Source of the DNA: Setaria digitata
Taxonomy: Eukaryota > Nematoda > Chromadorea > Rhabditida > Setariidae
Reading direction: 5' to 3'
NCBI GenBank assembly: GCA_003640385.1
Contig: RCAB01000345.1
Location: 1 to 64,000 of the forward strand
DNA: 64,000 bases
This document shows positions 25,380 through 40,110 of this stretch, one piece after another (the stretch's first letter is position 1; each line of letters starts with the position of its first letter). A program made the position numbers and the translations under genes. Under the pieces are notes generated by a model, which saw only the letters and a program-made list of their open reading frames with translations, had not been told where the DNA came from and ran no database searches.

Positions 25380-28300
25380 CTATGTCGCATTTCGAGCAAA
25401 TCGAGACTTGCCACGAGCCAATTCCTCCTGTATATCTTCCACTGTACGACCTTTCGTTTCAGGCACATACATCCAAGTGAAGAATGCGAAAAATGCCAGA
25501 AAACCGGAGAAAATCAGGAAGGTATACTGATGCAATACTTGCTAGAAAAAAAAAAAAAATTTCTTTTTTTCAAGAATCCATTCGTCTGATTTCGCTAATA
25601 TATATAAATTTAAAATAGCATATTTATATGATAAAGATTTATTTGCTTGATTATACGTTTTGTGATTAAAATTCAAAGATTAGATATACTGCACAAAAAT
25701 GATTGAGATTTTGCAAATCACTAATTGCTTATATTCATACCTGCCTATAGAATTAATCGAAGAGAGCAAAAAAAAAAAAGAAAAAATTATTGCTTACATT
25801 GAGAAATTCGAATGATGTTCCGACAAGGAAGTTTGCAGTCCAGTTAGTTGCTGCAGCAACCGAATTTGCAGCACCACGTGCGCCTGATGTAAAAAGTTCC
25901 GAAACGAAGAACCACGGAATAGAACCTATTAAAAAACAAGCATAAAATGGTTTACTTTATAAGAAGGACCTCTGAAAGTCTAAAAAGGATAAACTAAATT
26001 ATCTGATTAAATAATATATAATCAAAAAAAAAAATTACCTGGACCAGTAGCGAAGAAAATGACAAACAGGAAGACGAACAAGCAAGCGGGATAAGATGCC
26101 CACTTGTTGTTTGCTTGATCTGCTGTCTGTAAAAAATTTTTTCCCATTTCACATTTCAATTTTATTGTATTTCAAATAAACATTTTAATAATCTTTTCCG
26201 TGAACAAAAAAAAGACCCATTAGAGTAACATTAACATCCACACTTACATAGACTGAAATGAAGATGACGATAGCAATTGAAGCAAAGAACATTCCAATCA
26301 AGCCAATCATAAGCAACATGACACGTCCACATTTCGGATGGTCTACCTAAATTTGCAACAGTTTCTTAAGGCGCAAAGGTTATTTGCGAAGAATTGATAA
26401 AGGAAAAGATTGAAAATATCTTTTTTTTTTGTTTTCATTTTATTGTAATAACAACAAAAAAAAAGTCATTTTAGACTCAATATTTTTGTCACTACTACAT
26501 TTTTATTGTTGGTTTAGCTATTTTTAACTCATTCTACTCTCANCCAACAAAAAAAAAGTCATTTTAGACTCAATATTTTTATCACTACTACATTTTTATT
26601 GTTGGTTTAGCTATTTTTAACTCATTCTACTCTCAGTTTATTTCATCCACAAATTAAGACCTACATAACATTGTGGATTTTTTGAATTTAAAGTTTAAAA
26701 TCTGAACAAAACAAAAGAAAATATCAAAAAAATGATAAAAAAAAAAAACCCACCAAATATACCGAAATAATAGTCATAAGGACGTTAATGAAACCCATCA
26801 CCAACGTGGCATATACAGCATTTTCGCCCAAACCAGCACCTTCGAAAATCATCGTCGAGAAAAACATGGCAACATTGATACCGGAAAATTGTTGCGCCAA
26901 CATCATCAAAATTCCAATAATCATGGGCCATAGCAGATCACCTCGAAACAAATCGAAAATACCCATTTTTGGAACGGCGTTTATCTTAGCCTGCTCCTCT
27001 TTCATCATATCAATTTCGGCCTTGACCTAAAAAAAAAAGAAAAAAAAATCCTCAGTCATAACATATGCATACAAGCTGAGGTAAAATCTAAATATAACCT
27101 TTCAATTACATTGGTTCTCTGCAGAATATTTTCTGCAGTCAAAAAAAGAAAAAAAAACATTAATTTACTCAAACAATTGAGAAAATTACATTATCCTTTC
27201 CTCGTAACTTTTTCAGATCTTCTTCAGCTTGTTCCGCGCGATTTTTCACAATCAAACTATATTTGGGTGATTCCGGAATCATCGGCAATGTAGCTATTTG
27301 GAATACCACCGGTACGACAGTGAATCCTATACAAAAGGTTATGAATGATATTTGAAATTTCAGATTTTAAAGTACTTCAAAGTTGAAAACTATTTGAAAA
27401 TTTGTGCTGATGTATTCAAAGCTTAGCTAATCACAATATATATATATATATAAAAAATTTTCAAAGAAATTTCAAATATCTAGTCTTTTCAACAACATTT
27501 TGCGCGAAATTTATTTAAAAATTAACCAAAAACCATGGGCCACAATTTCGCCGACCCGAGAATTTGAGGCAGACCGATAATTTGCGAGAATAAAATCCCA
27601 ATTGTGACCAAAAGTTGGGCCACACTACCCAGCGAACCACGCAAATTAACCGGTGATATCTCGGTAAGATACATTGGCACAAGACCTGAGCTTAATCCTA
27701 AAAACATATTTAGTACCATTTTACACTGACAGAAACATTCTGACGATTATCGAAAAGAAATATCACAATGTGCCAATCAATTTATAAGTGATGTTCAAAG
27801 AGATCCAAAGGAAAAAATGATAACAGTACTTACCAATATGATATTACTCATTACGCATATATCATTTATTTAAAGTGATCGATAAACTGAAAATAAAAAC
27901 ATAATAAATGATTAATTAAAATACTTACCAGAATTGATACCGATAACAAGACGTCCAATAATAAGCAAAGGATATACGTCAACGTAGTAAGCCAATGTCA
28001 TTAGAACAGCAGCCAAAAGAGCCACAACATTATTAAACATCATGGCACCTTTACGACCTAACCAATCTGCCATTTTACCGGAACCCAAACCACCAATCAT
28101 ACCACCCACGGCAAATATACCAACTGCTATAGCCCTGAAAAAAATTCCAAATAATGATAAAATATTTATTAAACAGAAATTATAAAATTTATTCAATTAA
28201 TTTTAATTCTCCTAAAGATGAAATAAATGGACACTGTTAAATTAGAGCATAATTTAATTGCATTCTATGGTTGCTGCATAATAAAAAGAACAAATAATTT

Positions 28301-31300
28301 TCTGAAATACTAGCATTAGTGACAAGAAAAAAAAAAGTGTATACCATTGAACTCTACCAATCTCATCAAGCGTTAATGTCTCGTCAAAAAGTTTCTTATG
28401 TGAATCGATCATCCATAATTTGATTATCTAAAATTATGTCACTACTGAAAAATTTATCTGAGAAAATTTCTACATCAAAACTGAAAAGCATATCAGAATT
28501 TGTTTGTTTCTTTTCGAATTAAATTATGAAATACGAAATGGTATAGAGGAAAAAAATATTGTTAATAAAATATCGCAATAAAATACCTTAGCAGGAACAT
28601 TAACACATCCGATATGATAACCAAACTGAAATGAACCACCAATTGCTGCCGAAGCAACGGCCATCAGCAATGGCTGTGTCCAGCCACCCTTAAAAAAAAA
28701 AAAAAAAATTTCAAAAAATAATTCAAAATAATTAGGAAGAAAAAAGTTACTTAAATTGCTCCTGATAATTTCATTTGATCATTTTCTCTCCTTCCTTCAT
28801 TAGCCTACATAATGTAGGTTCACAAAAATTAACATGAAAATGAATGTTTATTACGAAAAAAAAATGCTTTTCCCAAAAAAATAAAAAAAAAATCATTTCA
28901 AAATAATTAATTTTTAATGCCAAGTAAAAACTGATCACTTTTTTTTTCCTCGCATCCATTTAAATTTACCAATTAGAAAGATATAAACTGTTAAACAATA
29001 TTTCACAGTAAGGTCTGATTCTTTTCATTATTCAAGAATTAAAATAATAAACAGCAGCTTCTAAAGTATGGTTAAAAATAAAACTTTAAATTTCTAAAAT
29101 CGAAATTTTGGGCAAAGCCAGGAATAATACATACTTCACCCGGATGTTGACCTTTCGCCAGCATTTCCTCAATATACAATATGGAAGATTTAGAAGTAGC
29201 TTATCAAAAATGACTTTTTTTTTTGTGCCGAAAAGAAATCGTAGCACCAAAAGTAAAGAAAAAGAAAAAAAAAAAGGCGAAAAAAGAATATCAGTGAAAG
29301 CGATTAAGGCAGAATAAAGTATGCAGTAGTTTACTGATGTTGAATTAGTTTAGATTCGTTATTTCCGTTTTCAATTCAGGATTCAGAATACTTTTATCGA
29401 GGAATATCCTTATCACATGTGATGAATTGTTTACAGTAAGAAAATTCGTTTGAAATCTCCTACTGTAGGCACCTTTAAAATGACAACATAATTAAATTAT
29501 AAAAAATATGTGAAAGTTTCATTATTTCCAGTCGTTAATAAATCAAAAGCAAAAGCATTAAATAATTTAAGTAATCCACTGCGGATATCAAGAACTGCTA
29601 AATATATTTAACTTGTCATTTAAATTTTTTTCCAACTTCTCAATTTTTAATATTTAGTGAAATCATGTCTTTCACAAACGCAGTAAAATTCACTCCTCAA
29701 AAATCGGATACCGAATAAAAATCCTTTGCGTTAATAGCTCCAGTTCTAGTTAAAACTTTTTTTTCTCTCTCTCTCTTCTTCTTCTTCACATTATTATATA
29801 AATATTCCTAATACCTCAAAATGTTAATTAAATGAGAAAACTGAAACAGAAATTGAGCAAATCTCTTACTGCTTCTTAAATATTTATTATTTCTAAATTG
29901 TTATTTATATATTTTGCAAAAACGAAGCGATAATCCACAACTGGTACACTACACTTGTTGAAAACAAGTTGAAAAAAAAGAAAAAGAAAAAAAAAAAAAG
30001 TTGAACGAGGAAAAACATGTGGGAGGGAAATTTTTCTACAAAGAAAAAAAAAATGTTTAAAATAAAAAATAAAAAAGGAAGCATTAATCACTGGAAATGA
30101 AAAATAGCTTTTTTTTTCTCTTTTCTCAAACGAAAAGCACGATCACTTCTTATATCAAATAATAATTTAAAAATTATTTTCATTTTTTTTTTCATTTAAA
30201 TTATTGTAATGGATGATTTGAGAATGCAAGAAAAAAAAAATAAACAATGAACTTTTCCGGAATAAAGGCAAAATATGTGGCCAAAATCATCATTTATCAC
30301 TAATACAATTTCCTGTTATTTACTAAATGTCAAACAAATGACGAAAGACAAAGGTGCACAAAAATTTTTTGAGAGAAAAAAAAAAAAAAACTTTAGAAAT
30401 ACAAAAAAGTTCTCTCATTTTGGATCATCATCGAGTAAATTTCCACAAAATAATAACTTTTTGATCACTTTAATAACATATATGCATATGGAAAGATATT
30501 GCTCTGCTCAAACTGTTGTCGAATTATTTCAATTAATATACATGAATAAATAAGACGATTAGTTGCATGCAACACAATAACAATCGTTTATAATAACAAA
30601 TAACAACGGTACAAAAATTTTATCATAAATGTCTAGTAGCAACTTCTATTAGTGCATTATCAAATCATAATTTTCCGGTCGAATTACATCAATTTATCAA
30701 AATCTTTCTCTGAAATGCTTCGTAATATGCAATAATCATATGATAAATTCCATTTTATACCAAGAAGGAAAAAGAAAGGAAAAAATGGCGGAATTTATTT
30801 TAATAAAAAAAAAAAAAGAAAAAAAAGAAAAGGAAATTTTAGCAGTAAAACATTTTCAACATTATCAGTTAAGCGTTAAGCTGAAATTTTGATCAGCACA
30901 AACGTGTACAGATGAAAAAAAAAAAAACAAACGAAATTCGAAAAATATGATTATTTCAGAATTTTTCGAAAAATATGATTACTTCGGGAATTTTTTTCTT
31001 TTTTTTTTTTCTCCCAAGAATTGTAGAAGAAATTTTTCGTTACAAAAATGTAAATCACGGCATCCAAAACTGATATCTTTGCGGCATTTACTTTGTAATT
31101 TTTTGCTTCTTTATCAGTTTTGGAATGTCATTATCGCTAATTGATGAAAGGATATCAGGAAAAAAAGAATACAGAAAAAATAAACGAATGTTAAAGTTGA
31201 AATTCTTGACCATTATCATCGTTCTGATTAAAAATTTTGATAAACGAATCAAGCAGTAGAAAACTTTCAAATCAATCCAAGAAGTGGAAAAAATTTTTTG

Positions 31301-34300
31301 CAGTAAATTAAATCAGTAGAAAACTATAAACAACCCATAAAAAACAGTTGAAAAAGTGAAAATAAAAAAACCGAAGAGAAAAAAGCCCCAAAAGTACGCC
31401 AGATGATAGAACAATCCGTCGCTGTTTTTATTATTGAAAGTGATTGATTGGAAACTTAATGAAAGATGGCAAAATACTAGAAAGAAGTATGCAAAATAAG
31501 CACGAAAGAATGAAAAATACTTAAAATATTGGACTAAAATAATAAAAGTTAACACAAAGAGAAAAAATGAAAGTTACCTAAGATAGACACTTGTTGATGA
31601 GACCTGATGATAGGATACATAGTAATCAATAACTGATAATAACAATAATTAATATCCAAACAGTAATAATAATAATAAAGTAATTTCATAATGATAATAA
31701 AAATAATAATAATATTAATATAACAATAAAAATAATAATAATGATAATAATAATAATTAGTAATGAATAGTAATAATAATAAAAATAATAATAATAGTTA
31801 ATAATAATAATAATAATAAATAATTAATAATAATAATGATAATAATAATAATACAATGGCAATAAAAGATTTATCATAGTGGAATGTAAGACGATTGACC
31901 ACTTCTCAATACGAATGCTACAACTACGATGACGGTGACGATGACGAGAATTCTTTTGAGGAATAATATTCGTTGATATCACAAAAGGTCATTTTCATGG
32001 GTTCATTCGAGTCAAATATCATTCATAAAAGTCAGAACATCACCGTATCGTACATTTTATTTATCATCTTATCACTATTTGATCATCTTGGTTGATTTCT
32101 AATAGTATATAGGAAGGTTTTGCAGCAGACATAATACACAATTCTATTAACAATGTTTTGAGAAGGACGGGAATGTGTAATATACAATATGGGATCATTT
32201 GATTAAACTGAAATGAAATGCTCACTTTCTGCTATATCAGTAAATTTATAAAACTAAAGCGAAAAATTTAAATCAATAAATAATAAGAGAGATATAAATG
32301 AGATGATGTGATTGTTTTCCACCAGTTGTTTCAAAACAATTTGAGGGAAAGGAAAAATCCATTATTTATATAAGCTAAGTGAAATTAGCGGAAAGCAGCA
32401 AGTACCGCCTGATGCTTGTGATGTGTAATAGCAGGAACAGAGATCAACAACGCTTCGATGTGGGAAGGAAGTAAGATTAATTAATGCTGTCAGAATTTCG
32501 ATCCCAAAGGGATTAAGAATCAATGCTAAAATTTTCACCTAAACTTGAAATTGTCAGATTTCAAGTTGCTACATTTCCTAGCAAAAAGCTCGGAAATTAG
32601 AAAGTTAAATGTTGAAAAATTAGCAATAAATTATAAATTATAATTACTCGCTCTTATAGCATCTATCCAATTATGATAATAATAAATGAAAATTTAAATT
32701 TTTCAAAATATTTTAAATTGAATGGAATGAAATAAATTCCACATGACTGTTGGAAAAATTGCTTTCTAAAACTCATAAAATATCACAGTAATGAATGAAT
32801 GCAACAGACTAACCCTAACATCTGAAATAGATGACTCATTCAAAATAGAAGACAAAAAAATCTGAATTTCATAGAAGTTTGGAAGTTCTCGAACTTTAAT
32901 TTTTCAAATTTAAACGGCTGAAAAGAAAAATTGCAGAAAAAAAGGGAACAGAAACTCTCAGCAAAATGAAAAATTTAAATTTAATTAAAAGATGGAAATA
33001 AAAACTTGCTTACCGGAAGAAGAAACAAATAGCTATGCAATAACAAAAAAAAAAAAAAAAGAAGACTAAACAATAATAACGATTACTGTAGCAGTAGTGC
33101 TAAATGATGGTATCAAATTTAAATCAAACTTTATAAATTCTCCTAAAAACAAATTCAAATTTACCTTCTAAAATGTCGCATATATATATAACATGAGATT
33201 ATCTACTCTTTATCACTATTTTATTAGTTCTTCTTCCAACATCTTATCTCACTTATCATTCTTCATCATAAACAAATATTGTTAATGAAAAATTATCATG
33301 ATTTAGTTTTGTTATATTAGCTTAGTAATTTTTGCATTACTGCCATATAACTGATCTTCTTCTAAACATGCAGGTTTGCAAAAACTCATCCCAAATACTA
33401 TCAATAACTACTAAATTTTGCTACTTGAGGATAAATGTAACTTTTTTATTTTATTTTTTCCTTATCACTTTCTTATTTCCAGTGGAATGACGTCTGCAAA
33501 ATTTCTAAATCTCTTTCTTTCCTTCTTTTTTTTTTTTCGAAGAAAAAGGATGAAATAAAAAAAAAAAAAAAAAAGAAGCAAAATTTGATTAGAGCAGTAG
33601 ATTCGAGAATATGTTGAAGGAAAAAAAAAAAAAAAAAAGCCGAAAAATGAAAATTTTGAAGGAATAGTGGGAATAAATGTTAGCTAGAAATCTTTTATTT
33701 TCCTCCCTCCATCTCCCTCTCTCCTTCTTCCTTCATGAAATAAATTGGCTAGAAAAAAAGTTCTTATCATTGAAGGCAAGGAAAAAAAAAATTTCTAAGA
33801 AAATAATCACTATAAGCAATAAATAATATTCAATTACATTTGAAAGCAACATAATTAGTTTATCCAAGACATGCTTCCCAATTTCAATTGATAAAATTAC
33901 ACCAATTACAACCATTAAAATCCTCAATTATCTAAACTCAATCAATTCCTTCTTCATTCTCTAGTCCTAAGTTTAATAAACTTTAATTAATAGTGGCAAT
34001 ACATCCAATCCAAATATGTAGAAATCATAGATTACCTAACCAAAATCTGCTAGTTTTCAATCATAACCACTAAATTAGCAATCAAACCGTTGCGGTGTGG
34101 TACAATTAATTCAATCTAAGCCATAGGTTTAATATATGATACAAGAACTAGCAGCATGCTGCTATATCGAAAATAAATTCCTTTCTCGAAGATTTATCTC
34201 GATGAAGTAGAAAAATTTGCCTCAACAGCTTGCTCCGAAGCCATTCAAATTTTCGTTTACTAATAAAAATTTTGATATCGAACCGATTCGAGAATAATTT

Positions 34301-35261
34301 CCACAATATCCCATACAAATAACAGTAATAATTCCTCGAAAAATGCCTCACACAAAACACCACCTAAACAGCCAACTTTCACCTGCACATTTATTCATTT
34401 ATACAATTTTATTGGCAATAAATAAAATCTGACAACATGCAAATTTTTGCTCACCACCGCAAAATATAAACGGTTTGATAAAATGGTTGTTAATTTTTGC
34501 AAAAATTTCGTAAAATTCAGGATTAAATATATTATTCATTAATGTATTCAAATTTTCAATTAAAAAAAAAAAAAAATTTCCTCTTCTTTTATTTAATTTG
34601 GCCAAAAAAGACCATAAAAATTCTGACTGACTATGCACTAAAATTTTTATTAGTTTTTTTTTTTTTTTTTTTGTAAATTATTTTCCAATTAAAAAACAGC
34701 AGACATACAACAAATAGAGGAAAATATTGGGAACAAATTTATCATAATTAAGTGACTAAAAGATAAAAAAAAAAAAAAAAGATGAACAAATAAGCCTATG
34801 CAATTAGTAAAAATTGATAAATTTCAATATTCTAATCGATCATTCTGTAGAGAAAAAATAAAAAAATTTTTTTTTTCAATCTAAATGATTGAAAAAAAAA
34901 AAAAAAAAAGAAGAAGGAAAGAATTTTTTTCCTTTCTAAAAATAAAGTCGAAGGATTTTATTCGTTGATCTGATTCAATTTCTAGCATTTTATGTCTTTC
35001 CTTTTTCTTTTGAGGAAATTAAAAAAAATTACATTTTGTCTATAAATAGTTTTAACTTGCAGAAAGAAAAATTCCTAAAAAGTTAAACATCTATTAATGG
35101 AATTTTCCATTTTCTTTGGCATCAACATAGCAGAAACAAAATGATTTTGGTCCGGAATTCTTGACTTTTCAAAAAAATATATATATTATATCTTTTATAT
35201 ATATATAAAAATCTATATATATATACACCTTCTTTATAATGCTATACATATATATATTACA

Positions 35262-35293
<32 letters not shown>

Positions 35294-37739
35294 TGAACTT
35301 CCTTTTATATTTCAGTAGCTCTTCATAATTTATAATCTCACCATTTTAGTTTCGTAATTTAAAATCTTTTACCTGTTGAATGTTTTCAATTATATAACAA
35401 AAAAAAAAAAAAATTGCTAAAAATCAGGATTCGTAAACTTTGATAATTTTCCTCATAGATGAAGAAGCATTTTAATTTTCTTGCAAAAATTTCCAAAAAA
35501 TTCTTACTTCATTTTGTGTTGCTAACAAATAATCCCAGAAAAAAAAAACAATATCATTATAAGGATAAAATAATCTAATTTTTATTATTATAGAATAAAA
35601 ATAACATAAGAGAAAAAGACGGAGAGAGAGAGAGAGAAAAAAAGTTTACTCTTTTCCGTGATTTCTTTTTTTTTTTTCATTTTGATCAAAATTATAGGAA
35701 AAGAAATTTCCTCTTCTCAATAATATTATCTGTTTAATTAATTAAAAAATTTAAAAAATAGAAAAAAAAATTAATAAATGGAATTTGAATATAATATACA
35801 TGCAGTACCATAATCCAAAAAGAAAAAAATTCCTCATCAAGCAAATATGACTGATTGTTTGTTGAAAGGGAAGGAAAATTTTTTTTTAATATAAATTATC
35901 ATCATTGTATTATAATCATTGGAAAAATTATGGAAAGAATAGAATTACATCAATAGAACAAATTTATATTTCGAGGAAAAAAGAAAAAAAAAAAAAGCTA
36001 TGTTTCAAGGAATTGTCTCGACTTTTTTAAAGCATTATATTTTGCATTATTCCACTAATACTACTTTAACTAACAGGAAAAATAAAACACAAAATCAGGT
36101 GATTAATAACATCAACATATATGATATTTACCTCATTCAATCTATTTCAGATCATTCCTACCATAAAAATAGAAGAGAAAAAAAATCAGGTGAAAAATAA
36201 CATCAACATGTATGGTGTAGCTACCTCATTCAATTTATTTCAAATCATTTCTACCACAAAAAAAAAAAAAATCAACAAATCCTGATATGATATTTATTAG
36301 GAATGATTTTTCTTTTTTCTCTTTCCTTTATTATTTAAATAAAAATGAAATAAAATTTTCCAATAAAACAGTCCAACTTCTTCTCTTCTCTATTCTATCA
36401 TATTTTACATGCTTAACTCTGTTTCTTTTTCTCCCATTTTCCATTCCAGTTTTTTCCTTTTTATTTTTCTATTGATAAAATTTTCCTCCACCTCTTTTAA
36501 CAAATAAAAAAAAAAAAAAAATTCATTCATGAACTATTTTCTTTTTATCCTCTTTCAAAACACTAATAAAAAATTATATATATACAAATACACATGTATT
36601 GTATAACGGTAATCATACAAATATAATAACCACAAAACAGCAATTTAAGCATTCATCAAGTCTGTATTAGTTCACATGCATAACAGTTGAACTCGTTAGA
36701 TTAGTTAAAAAAAATATATCTGTTCAGTTCATCAAGTTAGTATTAGCGAAAAATTTATTAATTTCACTCGAAAGAATCAATAACAAATTTATATTATTAA
36801 TATTATAATCAATAACAAATTTATTATTACTATTATTATTATCATTGTTAACATTATTCATTACTATTATAATTATAATATCATTTATTATTACCACTAT
36901 TATTAATCTTTCTATATATATATATATATATATATAGAAAGATTAATAATAGTGGTAATAATAAATGATATTATAATTATNGCAATGACAAATATTTGTA
37001 TATTTGCAAAAGTTGTAAATGCTGCAAGCTAAATGATGAGTGAAAGTTGTAAAATGAATCGTTTTAAATGGCATAATACTCATATGAGAGATAAAATTTA
37101 TTGGTTGGCTCTCCACTCTTTTCTTCCTTCCATTTTTCATTCACATATTTCCACTAATTATTATTCCCTCAAGATATTTCATCACTAATTTTATAGATGC
37201 AAAAAAAAAAAAAAAAAAAAGAACTTATGTGCAAAATGCGTTTTATGTCCTTTTTTTTTTTTTAAATCATGATAAATTGTTTTCATTTTCCTGTAATATT
37301 CAGCTAAGGACAAAAGGTTTATAGGGAAATGTTAGGCAAAACCACAAAAAACCGTTTTTTTTTTGCTATCATTAAAAGTATTTAATTTAAATATTTACTG
37401 CATTTAATTTAACTTTCATTACATCTAGTAACTTTGAAAAAAAAAAAACACTGAAACAAATTAATTGTTATATTACGATATTTAATTTAACTTTTATTAC
37501 TTTTAACAAATTTGAAAATATATGCAAATATATTAAAAGATTACTTTACAATTATTAACCAATAAAAATTAAATTATTACTACTAATTTTTCTTTTTTTT
37601 GAAAAATTTATTAATTAACCTTCATATCATCGTAAATTGGTTTGCCAAGTGCTTTTGCAGCTTCTTCATGTTTCAGTAAACGTTCTTTTTCGGCAGCTTC
37701 CGATGATGGCACTCGTCCCTTCTCCTCATCAATTGCCAT
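25380..37739 (-). CDS. Facilitative glucose transporter (SLC2/GLUT family, FGT-1-like)
   Basis: Eleven exons: 37739-37620, 28688-28587, 28427-28345, 28134-27929, 27697-27527, 27326-27190, 27026-26754, 26346-26248, 26126-26039, 25925-25798, 25541-25380; 1569 nt, 522 residues, phases consistent. Major facilitator fold with about twelve membrane segments. GLUT signatures: [10 protein letters not shown] in TM1, [15 protein letters not shown] after TM2, [20 protein letters not shown] and LRGS, PESPKY before the central loop, QQFSGIN (about 318-324) in TM7, the GPGSIPWF(F) motif in TM10, and PETKGRT near the C-terminus. It should take up glucose at the plasma membrane. The first exon (40 residues, hydrophilic, [17 protein letters not shown]) is joined over an 8.9-kb intron; phase and the ATG context support it but the link is inferred. 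TM7 has NVAMFFST where mammalian GLUTs usually have NAVFYYST. Confidence 0.93.
26458..26636. other. Assembly join: direct duplication of about 85 bp around N (26543)
   Basis: CCAACAAAAAAAAAGTC... through ATTCTACTCTCA occurs on both sides of the N with one substitution (ttgtcac/ttatcac). It lies in a GLUT intron and does not touch an exon. Confidence 0.85.
31610..31860. repeat. Degenerate AAT/ATA triplet repeat
   Basis: About 250 bp dominated by AATAATAAT with GAT and AGT interruptions, in the long GLUT intron. Confidence 0.9.
36090..36262. repeat. Diverged tandem duplication of about 85-90 bp
   Basis: AAAATCAGGTGA(T/A).AATAACATCAACAT.TATG is found at about 36091 and 36184, each followed by ACCTCATTCAAT.TATTTCA.ATCATT.CTACCA(T/C)AAAAA. 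The copies differ by scattered substitutions and a small indel (GTAGCT). Confidence 0.85.
36869..36980. repeat. Perfect 112-bp palindrome with (TA)n centre
   Basis: The left half (from ATAATTATAATATCATTT) is the exact reverse complement of the right half, with a (TA)n centre and no spacer. An N follows immediately at 36981. Confidence 0.9.
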
Positions 37740-38988
37740 TATTATTTGGCAATAAAATCGTTTATATTCTATAATTAATAATTCAAATTAGATTAAATTA
37801 TGAATGAATTAATGATTGACGATTATCGATTACCGATTAAAACAAAAAATGAACAAATCAAATTAAATGATTTAATGGAAGAGTTTAAATCAAAACGATG
37901 CAATACATTTAACAACATTTTCCTTCTCATTAATTTTTCATACTTACGAAACATCTCTCTCCCTCTATTTTCTCAAAAAAAAAAAAAAAAAAAAAGAACG
38001 AAATTCCGAATAAGGAAGAATTAACGTTTCTGCTTTCTTCATATTCTTTTTTTTTTTTTTTTTTAATTTGAAGAAAAATCTAAAAAAAAAAAAAAAACAC
38101 ACACACACAACATGAAACTATTTTAACAGACTTGAATAGAATTACAAAAGTATTATTATTACTACTGCACTAAATTACTTTTAAAATATTATTTAAAAAA
38201 AAAAAAAAAATTTGTAAATAATTTTTTTTTTTCCTATCATTTTACAAAAATGAACGAACGTTTGTTTGGTTGATCAACGCAACAATTGTGTGTGTGTCTT
38301 CTCATCTTGGTGATGTGATGACATAAGTGTGTGTTTCACTGTAGAGAATGTGAAAAGCAAAGCATTTGGGTAATTTTCCTTTTTATTTTATTTTAATTAG
38401 TTTATAAATAAGAATAAATTTCATCGTTAAAATATATTTATACAATCAATATCTAAATTAGATGAAATAAATGGGCATAAATAAAAATAATTACCGGATA
38501 TGAAATGAATGATGAAAAATATATTAATATTAAATAAATATAAAATATAAAAGTATACAAGTAAAAGACGTATATATTACACGTACATATACGTCTCTGC
38601 ACAAAGAGATGCATAAATGGGGTATGAAAAGACATACACATAAAAAAAAAAAAGTAAAATATAGACGTTTGTGTACACGTGCGTAAACGTGTACTTTTTA
38701 ACTGCCATAAGGAGGATAGATGAGTAAGATACACAAGCATACAAATACAGACGTACACGTACACGTGCGCAAACGAATCCGTTTGTAGCTACAATACAGA
38801 GGATAGATAAAGAGTATAACGATTTAGTATGAGTAATATTTCCGGATGAAATAACTGGCTTCTATTTACTGAATGTATAAAAAAAATGGATGAAATTAGC
38901 AGTAGAGGAAGGATGTAAGCTACCGGCTTGCTATGAAAGATTTGAAGAGTTCCTTTCTGGATCATTTTTAAGTCATCAAATGCTATTC
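37740..38988 (-). promoter_or_regulatory. Upstream region of the glucose transporter gene
   Basis: AT-rich DNA 5' of the GLUT start codon. A possible trans-splice acceptor (TTAATTATAG on the - strand, near 37770) stands about 30 bases before the ATG. GT/TG-rich and ACGTACAC-rich stretches lie at 38285-38340 and 38580-38775. No TATA or initiator element can be assigned with confidence. Confidence 0.35.
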
Positions 38989-39018
38989 TCGTCCTCATCC
39001 TCATCCTCACCCTCATCC

Positions 39019-39547
<529 letters not shown>

Positions 39548-39814
39548 CATTATCATTGTCATCGTCACCATAACTTTGCTTTCATTGAAATTAAAAAAAG
39601 TTATATTCCATTAAGTGATTATTCATTGTAGTGAATTTGATAATTTACTAATACATTCGCATCATAGAATGGATAAAATAATCGATAAGATAAATATTAA
39701 TATAAAGAAGAAAAGTTAGGAAAGAAAAAAATTAAATAAAAAAAGAATAATTCTCAATAATAATTCAGAAGAAAAAAATTTAAAAAATCAACAAAGCATT
39801 AACGACGAAATAAT

Positions 39815-40110
39815 ATAATAATAAATGATGATAATAATAATAAATAGTAATAATAAGAAATAATAATAAACAATAATAATAAATAATAATAAGTAATAAT
39901 AACAAATAATAATAAGAAATAATAATAAACAATAATAACAAATAGTGATAATAATAAATAATAATAATAAATAATGATAATAGATAATAATAATAATAAT
40001 AAATAATAATAATAAATAATAATAATAAATAATAACAATAAATAATAATAATAAATAATAATGATAACTGATAGTGATAAATAATATTAACAAATAATAA
40101 TGATAAATCA
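39815..40110. repeat. Degenerate AAT triplet repeat
   Basis: About 300 bp of AATAATAATAAAT-type repeats with occasional C and G substitutions, 270 bp from the TCA array. Confidence 0.9.

Larger units (their letters stand above)
28689..37619 (-). other. First intron of the glucose transporter, about 8.9 kb
   Basis: No conserved coding exon was recognised on either strand. Contents include AAT-type degenerate triplet repeats (31610-31860), (TA)n tracts (33178-33190, 35160-35295), many A/T homopolymers, a diverged tandem duplication (36090-36262) and a perfect palindrome (36869-36980). An internal promoter or an alternative first exon could sit here, but nothing in the sequence proves it. Confidence 0.6.
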
